DNA of 64,000 nt from Nymphaea colorata (lineage: Eukaryota > Streptophyta > Magnoliopsida > Nymphaeales > Nymphaeaceae). The position numbers and the translations under genes were made by a program. Under the pieces are notes generated by a model. It was not told the DNA's origin. It made no database searches and saw nothing but the letters and a program-made list of their open reading frames with translations. This document shows positions 1-11,242 of the stretch, piece after piece. The DNA lies in contig NC_045144.1 in NCBI RefSeq assembly GCF_008831285.2, positions 11,821,672-11,885,671 on the forward strand, in the 5' to 3' direction. Numbering within the stretch: the first letter of the stretch is position 1; each line of letters starts with the position of its first letter.

Positions 1-421
1 GATCTCCTTGATTGCCAAACTAAATATTCGGCAGTTCTTCCTATCTGTCTCTAAAATTTAATCTCATATGTTACAATGCATTACATGTCCTGCCTTGCTG
101 ATTGTGTACATACTTGGCCAGCTTATGAATGTGAGCGACGACATGTGCCACTCCTTTTTCTTGGCAAGTTGATAAAAAACTAGCGTCCGATCACGAGCGA
201 AGCCGGCTGACGAACGATTGCAACAAACGTCTCTTCGGCACATATTTCTCTCTCCCTCCCTCTCTTTGAATTGCCAAATGTGCGAATCCAACACATTTGC
301 AAACTCTCTCCCTCTTGCATGCACATGTATCCTGTCAGAAGTTTTCAGGTTAGGTTAGTTTTATAATGCCCATTTTCCAAAAGCCGATGGTAATAGCGCG
401 TCCGAATGCTTTGACCCAACC

Positions 422-457
422 CAATATATTGACATGAGGATGTAAAACGTCAACCAA
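422..457 (+). promoter_or_regulatory. Upstream promoter signals of tRNA-Glu
   Basis: The sequence 5' of the tRNA has an AT-rich TATA-like stretch (aatatatt, about 28-36 bases upstream) and two CAA triplets within the last ten bases. Both are usual upstream features of plant Pol III tRNA genes, where CAA near -3 to -10 often marks the transcription start. The assignment rests on position relative to the tRNA. Confidence 0.5.
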
Positions 458-530
458 TCCGTTGTCGTCTAGTCCGGTTAGGATATCTGGCTTTCACCCA
501 GGCGACCCGGGTTCAAATCCCGGCAACGGA
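458..530 (+). tRNA. tRNA-Glu (anticodon UUC)
   Basis: A 73-base cloverleaf can be drawn by hand. The 7-bp acceptor stem pairs TCCGTTG with CAACGGA. The anticodon stem (486-490 with 498-502) closes the loop CTTTCAC with anticodon TTC at 493-495. The T arm holds GGGTTCAAATCCC, which also serves as the B box, and the D arm holds the A box. There is no intron and no encoded CCA, as expected for a nuclear gene. T runs just downstream give a Pol III terminator. The D-loop GTCTAGTCCGGTTAGG has one extra base compared with the commonest plant Glu genes. The gene appears functional and decodes GAA/GAG. Confidence 0.95.
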
Positions 531-535
531 ATTTA

Positions 536-548
536 TTTTGCCCCTTTT
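536..548 (+). terminator. Pol III terminator of tRNA-Glu
   Basis: Two T4 runs lie 6 and 15 bases after the tRNA 3' end. Four or more Ts on the coding strand end Pol III transcription. Confidence 0.7.
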
Positions 549-901
549 GACTGCACCGTCAGTCCGTTAAATCCATTATAACACCAATTCGGTGCCAGAA
601 GAACCAACACACATAGTTCTAAGAGAATCGGAAGAGGATTGGGCTGCTCTTATATAAAGCATTTAATGCATTCTGCTTTCTTATCCTTTCCCGAATAGAT
701 TCGGAATAGCAGCATCTCGAAAAGTCACGCAGAGTTTTGAGGATAATAATAAACGCACTAATCTGCTCAATAAAGTGTTTGTATAACGCATTCTACCTTT
801 TTGTTCCCTTTGCCGAAACATACAACAACAATCCGTTATAACAAAGCCAAATTCATGTCGAAAAGACTACCTTTGGAGGTCCGAATATCATAAAGAACAC
901 A
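549..901. other. Unassigned AT-rich spacer
   Basis: No coding signal, tandem repeat or recognisable element could be seen between the tRNA terminator and the copia target duplication. Confidence 0.6.
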
Positions 902-906
902 TGCAG

Positions 907-1147
907 TATTGGATAAGAAGGAAAGATCTAGAATCTGCTTTTAAGGAAAAATAACATAAAAAAAAACCTTGATGAGTTGTTTTATCTGTAAATTATCTGT
1001 TGTAACATATTATTTTGTGTAACCTTCGTATCCATCATTTGTGAATCTGTATATCCTTAAAAACTCAAAGGTGAATGGAAGATATAAGATTTTCTTGACT
1101 CATTCATCTCTCTTGTTTCTTTCTTCATCTTTCACACCTATTTCACA
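907..1147 (+). repeat. 5' LTR of the deleted copia element
   Basis: A 241-bp repeat matching 2939-3182, including the shared blocks AAAGATCTAGAAT, TTGTGTAACCT and ACTCATTCATCTCTCT. It ends in CACA just before the primer site. A CTGTATATCCTTAAAAA stretch may serve as the TATA region. Confidence 0.88.
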
Positions 1148-1351
1148 TAGTACCAGAGCATTTTGAGACAAAGAGATATATTACCCACCACCGGCCGTCA
1201 CATGCCACCGAGAACTTATCTATTCATCCTGTTGACCGGACTGATGATCTTGGATATCAGAATCAGTCCCCTTTCTTCTTGCACTATTTTGATAATCCTT
1301 CTCGCAACCAACCCACTTGTTGGGGACAGCTACTCTATTTGGTGACAGGCC

Positions 1352-2375
1352 ATGAAGGTGGCCCTTAGTGCCAAAAACAAGTTCGCATTTATTGATGGTT
1401 CTAATCCAAAACCAGCAACCACAAGTACAAACTATATCCCATGGGCTCATTGCAATGATTTAGTTCATTTATGGCTTCTTAATTCATTATTCAAGGAAAT
1501 TGCAAACAACATCATCTATCCCAGCGAAGCTCATGTTTAGATCGATCTTCAAGACCGGTTCTCTCAAGGCAACATTACTCATATTTATCAATTGAAGAAA
1601 ATGATATTTGATTTATGGCAAGAACAAAATTCATTGACTACCTACTTTACTACATCAAAATTTTTTGGATGAACTTGGATCTTATTCAACTGTGCCTACA
1701 TGCAATTATGGTGCATTCAAAGAGTTTCATTCATGTCAAGATCATGAAGAAGTTTAGCAGTTTTTAATAGGGTTAAATACAAGTTTTAGCACTCTTCACA
1801 ATCAGATTCTTTATATCAACCCCTTACCCAATATAAATAAGGTCTATGCTATGATGTTTCAAGAAGAGATTCAACGTCTTCTCACTCCTCAAATTTTTGG
1901 TTTCAATAATGTAGTTTTTGCAGCTAAGTCTTCTCCTACTCTATTTATAAAAAATAATTATGCAAGGCCATCTAATGCTACTTGCAACTGTCCTCACCGA
2001 ATTGTGACTACTGTGGAATGCTCGGTCGCATAAAGTCTCGTTATTATGTGTTTCATGACTACCCTCCAAATCATCCTAAGGCTACAGGTTCAATGTTTGA
2101 CTCTTTCCAAAACTGAAAAGGAGCAGTAGGAAGGAACGTCGGCAGACAATATAAAAGTGAGTGCTATTTTGTTCCAACTTACTGAAGATGAGGTAAGTCA
2201 ATTGGCATCTTGGTTGAATGTTGAAACTTCATTGGCTGCTGCAAATCTTGCAGGTAAACAATCATTCACTTCTCACTTTCATTTGGTTATCGACATCGGA
2301 GTCTCAGACCACATGACACATCATTTTCATTTACTTTCTAATATTAAAAATCTGCGTAAACAATGTGTGTTTTGA
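1352..2375 (+). pseudogene. copia gag and protease-start remnant
   Basis: The segment opens with the copia gag N-terminal signature (MKVALSAKNKFAFIDG, from 1352), the start of the UBN2-type capsid domain. Later frames show a decayed zinc-knuckle area near 2000-2060 and, near 2288-2330, VIDIGVSDHMTHHFH, which corresponds to the copia protease block usually written DSGASDHMT with the catalytic Asp-Ser-Gly altered to Asp-Ile-Gly. Several stops and frame changes break the reading frame. Capsid would normally package the RNA. This copy cannot make an intact protein. Confidence 0.72.
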
Positions 2376-2479
2376 GGCAACACTCTGAGTATTAAAATAT
2401 TTGAAGTCTTTACTAATGAAAGGAATATTTTTATTATCATCAAGTGAAAAACAATTGCGAACTTAATTGCCAAGTTATT

Positions 2480-2930
2480 GTGACTCAGATTGGGCGAGTT
2501 GTCCAACCACTCTCAAATTAGTTAATAGATATATTGTGATTTTAGAAAATAGTCTTATCTCTTGAAAATAAAAAAAGCAGTCTATTGTCATCAGATCCTC
2601 TGTTGAGGTAGAATATCAAGTAGTGGCTATGGCAACTTGTGAAGTAATTTGATTAAAAGCTTTATTGAATGATTTGGGATAGAGTCATGACAGACCAATC
2701 AATTTACATTGTGGCAATCAAACAACCTTGCATATTTCAGCAAATCTGGTTTTTCATGAAAAAAATGAAGCAAATAGAGTTGGATTGTCATTTTGTGAGA
2801 AAAAAAATTTAGTTGCATCATGTATCGTCATGTTTGCAACTAGCCGATATTTTCACTGAACCATTAGGGAGAGACATATTTCAATATCTACATGTCAAGT
2901 TGGGTGTTTCAAATTTCACACGCCAACTTG
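2480..2930 (+). pseudogene. copia RNase H fragment
   Basis: Scattered frames give the copia RNase H signature: the words after DSDWA-C-TT, then SSVEVEYQVVAMATCEVIWLK with stops in it (about 2590-2665), where the family has the EAEYRA-like block. A further downstream block leads to the end of pol just before the purine tract. It joins directly to the protease remnant upstream, so the integrase-RT part was lost in one or more deletions. Confidence 0.7.
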
Positions 2931-2938
2931 AAGGGGAA

Positions 2939-3182
2939 TATTAGATAAGAATGAAAGATCTAGAATATGTTTTTAAGGAAAGATAATATCAAGAAAATCC
3001 CATTAATTGTTATTTTATTTGTAAATTGTCTGTTGTAATATATTGTTTTGTGTAACCTCCATATCCCATGATTTGTGGATCTGTATATCTTTAAAAACTC
3101 AACCGTAAATAGAAGATACAAGATTTTTTTTTACTCATTCATCTCTCTCTTTTCTTTCTACATCTCGCACACTTATTCCACA
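2939..3182 (+). repeat. 3' LTR of the deleted copia element
   Basis: A 244-bp partner of the 907-1147 LTR, ending CCACA directly before the TGCAG target duplication. The two LTRs differ at many sites by eye, so the insertion is old. Confidence 0.88.
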
Positions 3183-3187
3183 TGCAG

Positions 3188-4014
3188 CTGCTCGCGTAAA
3201 GTATTCAAGTTAACGTACTGCACAACATAAAATCTCTTCCAGAGAAACCAAAGACTCAACTTCTAATATTTTTAAAAAAGGCCACCTCTTTTTTTACTAT
3301 TAATCAATAATATATATATAGCTATTAACTTAACGCTCGTTACCATAAACTCAACCACATGAATTTAGAAGTCAGTTATTGAAATGAACCTTAGGACGTG
3401 TCATATTATTATCTAGAATATTGTGTTCTTAATTGAAATTTCTTTCACTCTCAACTTTTCATTCATAAAAAGAAGCACATATGGGCTTACCAAATTCTTC
3501 TTCTGAATTGTTTTGCAGTTGAGAGATTCTTAAGTGACCAATTTTAGGAATAAGGACCAGATATGGAACTCAGGTTTATACTATCTTGATACATAGGGTT
3601 TTTTCTTTTTCCTTTTTAAGATTTGTTAAGGGGCTTGCATTCATGGCCACGACTTTTCTTGTAACCAAGAAACATCAAAGCCATGGGTTCGGCAGGTCTA
3701 AGAAACATGAAAATTTTCACCCGTAGAGGTTCCTTCCTTGAAACTTACATCATTGACTCTTTAGCGATGACTAGTCACCAGCACAGGCCTCTCTCGTTCT
3801 AAAAGGTTAAAGTGAATTCCTGAATCTAATGACTATGTGCTTCCTTGTTCTACAGTCACTGCAACAAATAGGAGACTCGCTGATGGAATGGCCGAGAACA
3901 TTGGCGGATAGAGATGGCTGTCGTCGATGGCAGTGAAGGTAAGTAGAAAACACGCTTGAGGACCCCTAGGTGACGATCATGGTGCCAGGAAGTACAACAT
4001 TTATAAGTTTTATT
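3188..4014. other. Unassigned AT-rich spacer
   Basis: No gene recognised. It contains a short (TA) run near 3311-3320 and no long open frame. It is the pre-insertion target DNA of the gypsy element that follows. Confidence 0.6.
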
Positions 4015-4019
4015 GCTCT

Positions 4020-4409
4020 TGTTCTCCTGTGTTTAAGAATTTATACAGTCATTTGCTTTGTTTTGCAGTGTACTTCCTTTGCTTATGCTTGTTTGCTTGT
4101 AAGGGAGTAGCCTCCCACCGGCCTAAGTGTCATGCATTAGGATTCTTAGTTTTGGGTGGTCGGCATGAGAATCCTGTAAGCGGCTTCCGTCATCCTATAT
4201 AAGTAAAGTTGAGATCATTCTCCTTGCTTATCTTTCTCATGATGTACTAATTTTTCAAGTTGAATACATTGCAAGATTTCTTTATTCATAAAGCATTCTT
4301 TATACACTTGTTTTCTAAAACTACCTTTGCGTCCCTTTCGGTGGTTTGAAGGCTTACGACAATCAGGTTCTTGTCTTGCCGTACGGGCTGAAGGAGTCAG
4401 CCCGTGACA
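4020..4409 (+). repeat. 5' LTR of gypsy element 1
   Basis: A 390-bp LTR starting TGTTCTCC and ending CGTGACA. The promoter region has CATCCTATATAAG (about 4191-4203). It resembles the 3' LTR at roughly nine of ten positions by eye. Confidence 0.93.
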
Positions 4410-4507
4410 ACTGGTATCAGAGCCAGGTTCTGCTCGACCTGGAGAAGCGATTGGATAGTCGGTGTAGAACTATACGTCAGGGATCGTTGATCGAAGAGGA
4501 CATCCTG

Positions 4508-5580
4508 ATGACACAATACAATCTGCGAAGCGCCAAGGGCAAGGGGGTAGTCCAGTCTGACGAGATGGGTACATCCCACGGTCAGGAAGACCTGGCCGAG
4601 GTGGTGAATAAGCTGGTTACCGATGTGACTACTCATGAAGAAGCGTTGGGCAATGCAGCCGAGTCCTTCGGTGAAATGAAGGACGAGATGAAGATCCTGC
4701 GGATCAAATGGCCGATCTTATGGTCATGAATCGGTCACTAACTGACACAATGACCGCACTGCAAGCTGAAGTCAAGAAATTTCAGATAAAGAACCGCACA
4801 CTACAACGACAGATCTCTACAGGTGGAAGTGACGATCGACCAACGAGGGTCGACGTTCAAAGGCCAACAAAATACAATTGGACTCGGGATAGTCGAGTGA
4901 TCGACAACTTTTTATTCCAAGTGGAATACTATCTGGATCTGCAAGGCGTTGTGAGGGAGATGTTCAGGTCAAGACAACGGCTATGTTGATGGAGGGCGAT
5001 GCTGTGGCATGGTGGAGATGAAAACGACTCGACATTCAAAAGAGGATCTGCATAATAGACACTTTCGATGATTTTTAGTGAGAGTTGAGAACTTACTACA
5101 TGCCCTCGAATGCGACACGTCATGCCTATCGGATGGTCGGTGAACTGAAACATAAGGGATCTTTGCGAGATTATGTGAGGGCCTATCAGAGGCTCATGGT
5201 AGATGTACCAGATATGCAAGAATAAGATAAATTGAACTGGTTTATTTTAGGACTTCAATCGTGGACACAATCCAAAATGGACAGGAGTAATCCAGAGACC
5301 TTGGAGGATGCTTACGTGGTAGCGGAATGCTTGGTCGATACCCAGCGCAAGAGCTACACTAACACCTTCAGGCCCTCGAAGAAGCCTGACCATGGAGGAA
5401 AGAAAGAGGATCGACGGAAACGTAAAGATGAATCATCGACTCAGCATCAAGTCGAGAAGAGGACATTCTTTCGCAAAAATGACAACTTTTAGAATAGAGT
5501 GTTGAAATGCTAGTTTTGTGAAGGTAGCCACCTGGGAAGGCAATGTTTGAAGCATCAAAACAGAAACAATCAGGCAAACT
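4508..5580 (+). pseudogene. gypsy gag remnant (element 1)
   Basis: Starts MTQYNLRSAKGKG at 4508 and continues through coiled-coil-like, Glu/Lys-rich sequence (AEVVNKLVTDVTTHEEAL) and the capsid region (DNFLFQVEYYLDLQG near 4908-4950). The zinc knuckle is near 5507-5553, where C-x2-C-x4-H-x4-C survives but the residue after the first Cys is TAG, one transition from TGG (Trp). Frame changes occur near 4730, 4980 and 5225. Gag would form the particle shell, and this copy is broken. Confidence 0.85.
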
Positions 5581-5689
5581 CTTCAAGACGATCTGCTAGT
5601 GCGGTACTAGGTGAAGAAGGGGAAGGACCAAAGATGGGTGCACTTCAACTTCTGAACACCCTAAGAAAGGAGGAGAAAACGAAGGTGAT

Positions 5690-7631
5690 AGCGACACCTT
5701 CCAACGAGCTCATGTACCTAGAGATTTTGGTAAATGGAAGGCCTACTATGACCATGGTAGACACGGGTGCCATGCATAACTTCGACTCAGATGAGGAGGC
5801 GAGGAGATTGGGTCTCACCCTTCAGAAGGGAGAGTTACGCATGAAGGTGGTGAACTGAGAGGCAAAACCCATCCACGGTGTAGCCCGAGATGCGATTGTG
5901 AAGATTGAGAGTTGGTTAGGAAAAGCCAACTTTTCGGTGGTTCCGATGGATGATTTCCGAATGATCCTAGGAATGGAGCTCTTAAGTTCAGCAAAGATGG
6001 TCCCGATGTCGCACCTGCGTAGTATCAGTATCATGGACGAGAAGCCTCCTTGTATAGTCCCAACAATATCGGTTAAGAGGGATAAGGGTAAGGCCGCAAT
6101 GATATCTGCTCTTCAGTTGAAGAAAGACCTAAAGCATCGTGAAGAGACGTACTTGGTGGCAATCAGGAAAGTGACTAATGACTCCCCTGGTTTGGTCCCA
6201 GAGGCGGTTGCGCCTGTCTTAGCAGAATTCACAGGAACAATGTTTGCGGAGCTTCCTAAACGGCTGCCACCTCAACGTGAGGTGGATCATGCCATAGAAC
6301 TCATTCCTGGTGTCTAACCCCTAGCAATGGCACCTTATTGAATGGCCTCTGCAAAATTAAAAGAGCTTCGGCGACAGTTGGACGAGATGCTACCTAGAGG
6401 TATAATGAGACCCTCCAAAGCTCCTTTTGGTGCACCAGTGTTGTTCCAAGCAAAACATGATGGTTCTAAAAGGCTATGTGTGGATTATCGAGCCCTGAAG
6501 AAGGTAACGGTGAAAAACAAGTACAAGTACCTCTTACCTTTGATTGCAGATCTGTTTGATCAACTAGGCGGAGCTCGAGTATTTTTCAAGCTGGACATCA
6601 GATCAAGATATTGGCAAGTTCAGATTATTGACGGTGACGAGCCAAAGACAACTTATGTCACTCGCTACGGTGCCTTTGAATTCTTGGTAATGTCGTTCGG
6701 GTTGACGAATGCCCCAGCCACTTTTTCGACTCTAATGAACAAGATATTCTATCCGTACTTAGATAAGTTTGTGGTATTCTATTTTGATGATATTGTAGTA
6801 TACATCGGCTCAATGAGAGATCATGTGGAACACCTGCGGACAGTGTTCAAGGTGTTGGAAGAAAACGAACTTTATGTGAAGCGTGAGAAATGCTTATTCC
6901 ACCAACAAGAAATCAATTTTCTCGGTCATATTGTCGAAAAAGATCAATTGCGAATGGACATAGAAAAAGTGAGGGCTATTCAGGACCGGAAGCCGTCAAC
7001 TAATGTACCGGAGTTGCGTTCTTTTCTCGGTTTAGTGAACTACTATCGGTGATTCATTGAGGGGTATTCTTTGATAGCTGTGCCTCTTACTGACTTGCTG
7101 AAGAAGAACCAAACTTGGGCTTGGGAAGGACTTAAGGAAGATGCCTTCGAGAAATTGAAGAGGGCCCTGATGCAGGAGCCTGTGCTCAGGGTACCCGACC
7201 ACTCGAAGAAGTTTAAAGTCCACACATATGCATCAGACTTTTCTATTGGAGGGGTGTTGATGCAGGAAGGTCACCCGGTTGCCTATGAAAGCAGAAAACT
7301 TAAGGACGCGGAGCATCGGTATTCTGTTCACGAAAGGGAGATGACAACCATCATCCACTGTCTTCGTACATGGAGACACTACTTATTGGGAAGTCAGTTT
7401 GTAGTGAAGACTGATAATGTAGCCACAAGCTACTTCCAGACTCAAAAGAAGCTGAGCCCAAAGCAGGCTCGATGGCAAGAATTCCTTGCAGAATTCGACT
7501 TTGCCTTGGAGTACAAGGCGGGGAGAACAAACGTGGTAGTCGATGCACTAAGTCGGAAGGCGGAGTTGGCAGCTACTCGGACAGCATCATTAGAAGCACA
7601 ACTTGAGAGTGCTCTTCTCGGGCGGATTTGA
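5690..7631 (+). pseudogene. gypsy protease, reverse transcriptase and RNase H (element 1)
   Basis: The protease has VDTGAMHNF near 5758, with the catalytic Asp-Thr-Gly present. Reverse transcriptase runs about 6240-7050, with [32 protein letters not shown] and the active site YFDDIVVY at about 6780-6803. RNase H follows (7200-7560) with SFSTDNVATSY-like and DALSRKAEL blocks; its first acidic block reads HTYASDF, so the catalytic Asp is replaced by Tyr. Stops interrupt at about 6340 (TGA) and 7050 (TGA), both where relatives have Arg. It would copy element RNA to DNA if intact. Confidence 0.92.
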
Positions 7632-7764
7632 AAAGGCATGAAGCAGGACCCTGTGGCCAAGCACTTGGTTGAGACAGCTGAAGCGGAGAAAAGTAGACGA
7701 TTTTGGTTGCGTAATGGACTTCTGATGGCAAAAGGAGGACGGGTTTTCGTACCTAGATGGGGCA

Positions 7765-9069
7765 ACCTTCAATGAGAATTATTGAAGGAATGCCATGACT
7801 CATTGTGGGCTGGCCATCTTGGCCAGGAGCGGACGCTGGCACTCCTCAAACGTGGTTACTACTGGCCACATATGCACGATGATGTTGAAGCATATGTGAA
7901 AACATGCTTGATTTGCCAACAGGACAAGAGAACAAATCAGAAGCCTGCCAGTCTCTTGGAGCCTCTTCTTATTCCAGAATGTCCGTGGGAATGCCTCTCC
8001 ATGAACTTTATCGTCAGCTTACCCAAAGTTGACGGCTTCAGCTCCATCCTTATGGTTGTGGATAGATTCTCAAAATATGCCACCTTCATCCCAGCCTCTA
8101 AGGAATGTCCCGCAGAGAAGACGACAGAGTTATTTGTAAAACATATAGTCAAACACTGGGGCGTGCTGAAAAGCATTGTCAGTGATCGAGACGCTCGCTT
8201 CACAAGAAAGTTTTGGTGCAAAATATTTCGTTTGCTGGGTTCAGATTTATTATTCTCAACGAGTTTCTATCCACAAACTGATGGCTAAACTGAACGGATC
8301 AACAGATTGTTGGAACAATACCTTCGACAATCAAAAGAATTGGGTGAAATTGTTGGATGCAGCTCAATTTTGCTACAATTTATAGAAGAGCGAGTCTTCT
8401 GGACATAGTCCGTTCGAGATAGCCATTGGGCAATAACCATTGATGCCTCATACCATCGCCGCTCAAGAAAAGAGACGACCCACTTTTGCCTACCAGTTCG
8501 TTCGCGATTGGCAAGTACAGACGGAGATGGACAATGTGTTACTACATAAGGCCACGAAGAAAATGAAAAAGTTTACAGATCGGAATCGAAGGCCAATGGA
8601 ATTCCAAGTTGGTGACCAAGTCCTCGTGAAGCTCTATCCTGATCGCACGGGCATTTTCCGTGGTCGACATAAGTCATTAATCCGCAAATATGAGGGACCC
8701 TTCACAATGCTGAAAAGAATCAGGAAGCTAGCCTACAAGCTAGACTTGCCGCCAGACTTTAAGGTGCATTCAGTGTTTCATGTCTGTAACCTGAAACTCT
8801 TCTACTTTGATGAGGAAGACCCTAATAGAAGCGTCCCAGAACGCGACCCGATCTTACAGCAAACCCCGTCAACCAAGCGAGCGGCGGACCGACAGATGGA
8901 GGAGATTTTTCAGCACAAAACAAACTATCTAGGGGAGCCGAAGAAGTACCAAGTGAAATGGATAGGCGAACAAAATCCAACCTGGAAGTATGCCTTCCGT
9001 ATGAAGCAATGCTACCAGCTGGAAGTCAAGGCCTTTCATAAAGCTGCTGGCGCCAAGGACGACACTTGA
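7765..9069 (+). pseudogene. gypsy integrase plus chromodomain (element 1)
   Basis: The HHCC zinc-binding part is near 7790-7930 (HLGQERTLALLKRGYYW, then CLICQQDK). The core follows with MNFIVSLP (first catalytic Asp changed to Asn), [24 protein letters not shown] and a TERIN block with the stop TAA just before it. TAG and TAA stops at about 8383 and 8435 again sit where Gln is usual. Near 8750 is the HSVFHVCNLK block. The C-terminal 8860-9030 (ADRQMEEIFQHKTNYLG, YQVKWIGEQNPTWKYAF) is a chromodomain, which in this lineage steers insertion to methylated-histone chromatin. Confidence 0.9.
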
Positions 9070-9085
9070 TTTGAAGGGGGGAGCC

Positions 9086-9492
9086 TGTTCTCCTGTGTCT
9101 AATAGCCTGTACAGTCCTTTGCTTTGTTTTGCAGTGTACTTCCTTTGCTTATGTTGAGTCCTTTGCTTATGCTCGTTTGCTTGTGAGAGAGTACCCTCCC
9201 ATCGGTCTAAGTGTCATGTATTGAGATTCTTAGTTTTGGGTGGTCGTATGAGAATCCTGTAAGCGGCTTCGACCATCCTATATAAGTAAAGTTGAGATCA
9301 TTCTCATTGCTTATCTTTCTCGTGATATACTAATTTTTTAAGTTGAATACATTGCGAGATTTCTTTATTTACAAAACATTCTTTATACAATTGTTTTCTA
9401 AAACTACCTTTGTGCCCCTTTCGGTGGTTTGAAGGCTTACGACAATCAGGTTCTTGCTGTGCCGTACGGGTTGAAGGAGTCAGCCCGTGACA
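9086..9492 (+). repeat. 3' LTR of gypsy element 1
   Basis: A 407-bp partner of 4020-4409. It is longer because of a short local duplication around TCCTTTGCTTATG (about 9137-9170). Ends CGTGACA before the GCTCT duplication. Confidence 0.93.
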
Positions 9493-9497
9493 GCTCT

Positions 9498-11242
9498 AAC
9501 CTTTGGTTTAATGTGAGGGATAATTTATGAGTACCAAAATTTAGTCATGCATCTACAATCTCATAGGCTGGACCCCCCTCCATAGCACTATGAAAATGGG
9601 CAAACCCCCCCTTTGTACATAGTTTTTAAGGTTTGAGTTGCCTCTTTAAAAAGTTCCACTCAGGTACCTATAATTCTTAACCTTGTGAAAAATTAAATTT
9701 TTAAAGCGCATGCCTAAGTCAGGTTCTTGATTCAAACCACGCTAGTGGCAAACCAAATCTTTCAATGCTCAATCACTATGAGGCCAGCTTGTGCTCAGGA
9801 GGGCGTAGGTCAGCTAGGGTCACCGAGGGTCAGATGTTATCTTTCTCTTTCTCTCTTTTCTTTCTTACTCTCCTAGTTGTATGTCTTACATAATTTTATG
9901 CTTTCCTAGCATGTTTAGTGTAATCTTTCTTTCTACTATAAGATAATTTATTATTGATTTATATTCTTTTGCCTAGGCTAGTTCGCTTTATGTTCACAGA
10001 ATAGATCTAATTTTTAATGTTTGCAGACGAGGCATGGAGGTTATGTATGCTTCTCTCCCCATTTTCTTTTTTTTATTCCATTTTAGTCCTTAAGTTATGA
10101 ACAATATTTATCCTTGGTTTATGCACACATATAGTTTCCCATTTGTTATATACCTTTGAGACTTAGGCATACATATGCACCAAGTTTTGATCTAGTACTA
10201 TGGTCTCATGAATGATACACACGACACATTTTGACTAGGATTTTTATTGAATGGGATCAGAAATATACCCTTCCTTGTAGTGCAGGCACATGAAAACCAT
10301 AATTTGATCTAATTTCTAGATGAACACACTTTATAAAACACGTCTTTGGAAATGATTTTTCAAAATCAATGCCTTTCTAAAACCTAATTTCTAAAAATCT
10401 TGGTTCATGCATGATCAAGATCAAACCCTAAGTCAAAACCTTAGAAAAGCTCTATTCTAAGGCCTAATCAAGATCGACCTTAGAAAGTTAGAACCCACAA
10501 CCATGAAAACCATAGATTCAAGGCCTTGGTGGACTTAATCTAGTGAGGCCCTGTGCCATTATGAAAATCATAGATCCAAATGAGGCCCTCACTTAGTTGT
10601 TCTAGATCTTATGAACTTGAATAATATATTTTGGATCTATGAATTTGGATCTCGAATCTCAATGACCCAAGACATGACAAATTTGGATCTTAGATATGGA
10701 TCTCCTAATATTGGTTCATGTTATCAAAATCTTGGATCATAGATATACCTCAGCTGATAGTTAACTTTTTTAATATAGATCTCACATTTTAGATCTTAGA
10801 CCTAAATCACAATTTGGATCAGATTTGGAACTTGACCTTGGATCTGGATAATTAGATATCAAAACTTGCCACCTTCCTTGAACCTGAGATAGGCCTTGAT
10901 TGTGATATTGTATCACTTAAGATCATATTCCAGATCTTTAAATTTAAGTATGGAGCTGTGATATTGGATTTGGGTGTAAATGGTGGATCTAAATGTTGGT
11001 TTCAAATTGGGATCAAACTAAGAATACCGATCCAGAAGCATAGATCTTAAAACACTAGAGGACGTTTGGAATTGAATCTCAATCTAGAAATTGGATCTGA
11101 CATTGATCTTGTATCAAAACTAGATTTAAAGAGGCCCACCTCCAAACCTTGGACCCCCCAAAACCTCATCTTGATTTGATCTTTCCTAGTTCCAAGCATA
11201 TTTAGGTTAGTTCCACATTTGCATGAACCTATGATCCACATT
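9498..11242. other. Unassigned AT-rich region with GATCT-rich stretch
   Basis: No gene recognised. From about 10440 to 11110 the words GGATCT, TAGATCT and TTGGATC recur at irregular spacing, far above what base composition would give. No fixed period is visible, so this looks like an eroded tandem array or simply biased sequence. A pyrimidine-rich patch lies at 9839-9880. Confidence 0.5.

Larger units (their letters stand above)
907..3182 (+). mobile_element. Internally deleted Ty1/copia retrotransposon
   Basis: A complete 2276-bp insertion bounded by a perfect 5-bp target duplication TGCAG (902-906 and 3183-3187). LTRs are 907-1147 and 2939-3182. The 5' LTR is followed by a tRNA-iMet-type primer site (tagtaccagagc, a decayed TGGTATCAGAGC), and the 3' LTR is preceded by the purine tract AACTTGAAGGGGAA. 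Both LTRs begin TA instead of TG, so the end is mutated or diverged. The interior keeps a gag start, a trace of the protease region and the end of RNase H. Integrase and most of reverse transcriptase are missing, which leaves about half the length of a full copia element. It could move only with enzymes supplied in trans. Confidence 0.88.
4020..9492 (+). mobile_element. Ty3/gypsy chromovirus-type retrotransposon, full length but decayed
   Basis: A 5473-bp element with a perfect 5-bp target duplication GCTCT (4015-4019 and 9493-9497), LTRs 4020-4409 and 9086-9492, a primer site TGGTATCAGAGCC (from 4413) complementary to initiator tRNA-Met, and a purine tract TTTGAAGGGGGGAGC before the 3' LTR. 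The gene order gag-PR-RT-RNase H-IN-chromodomain defines the Ty3/gypsy chromovirus lineage; I do not assign a clade. Many in-frame stops make it non-functional. A second, separately inserted member of the same family lies at 34836-39849. Confidence 0.95.

Noticed and set aside
64-324. 86-codon open frame on the minus strand near the window start
   Set aside because: No recognisable motif, composition like random AT-rich DNA, no supporting splice or promoter context.
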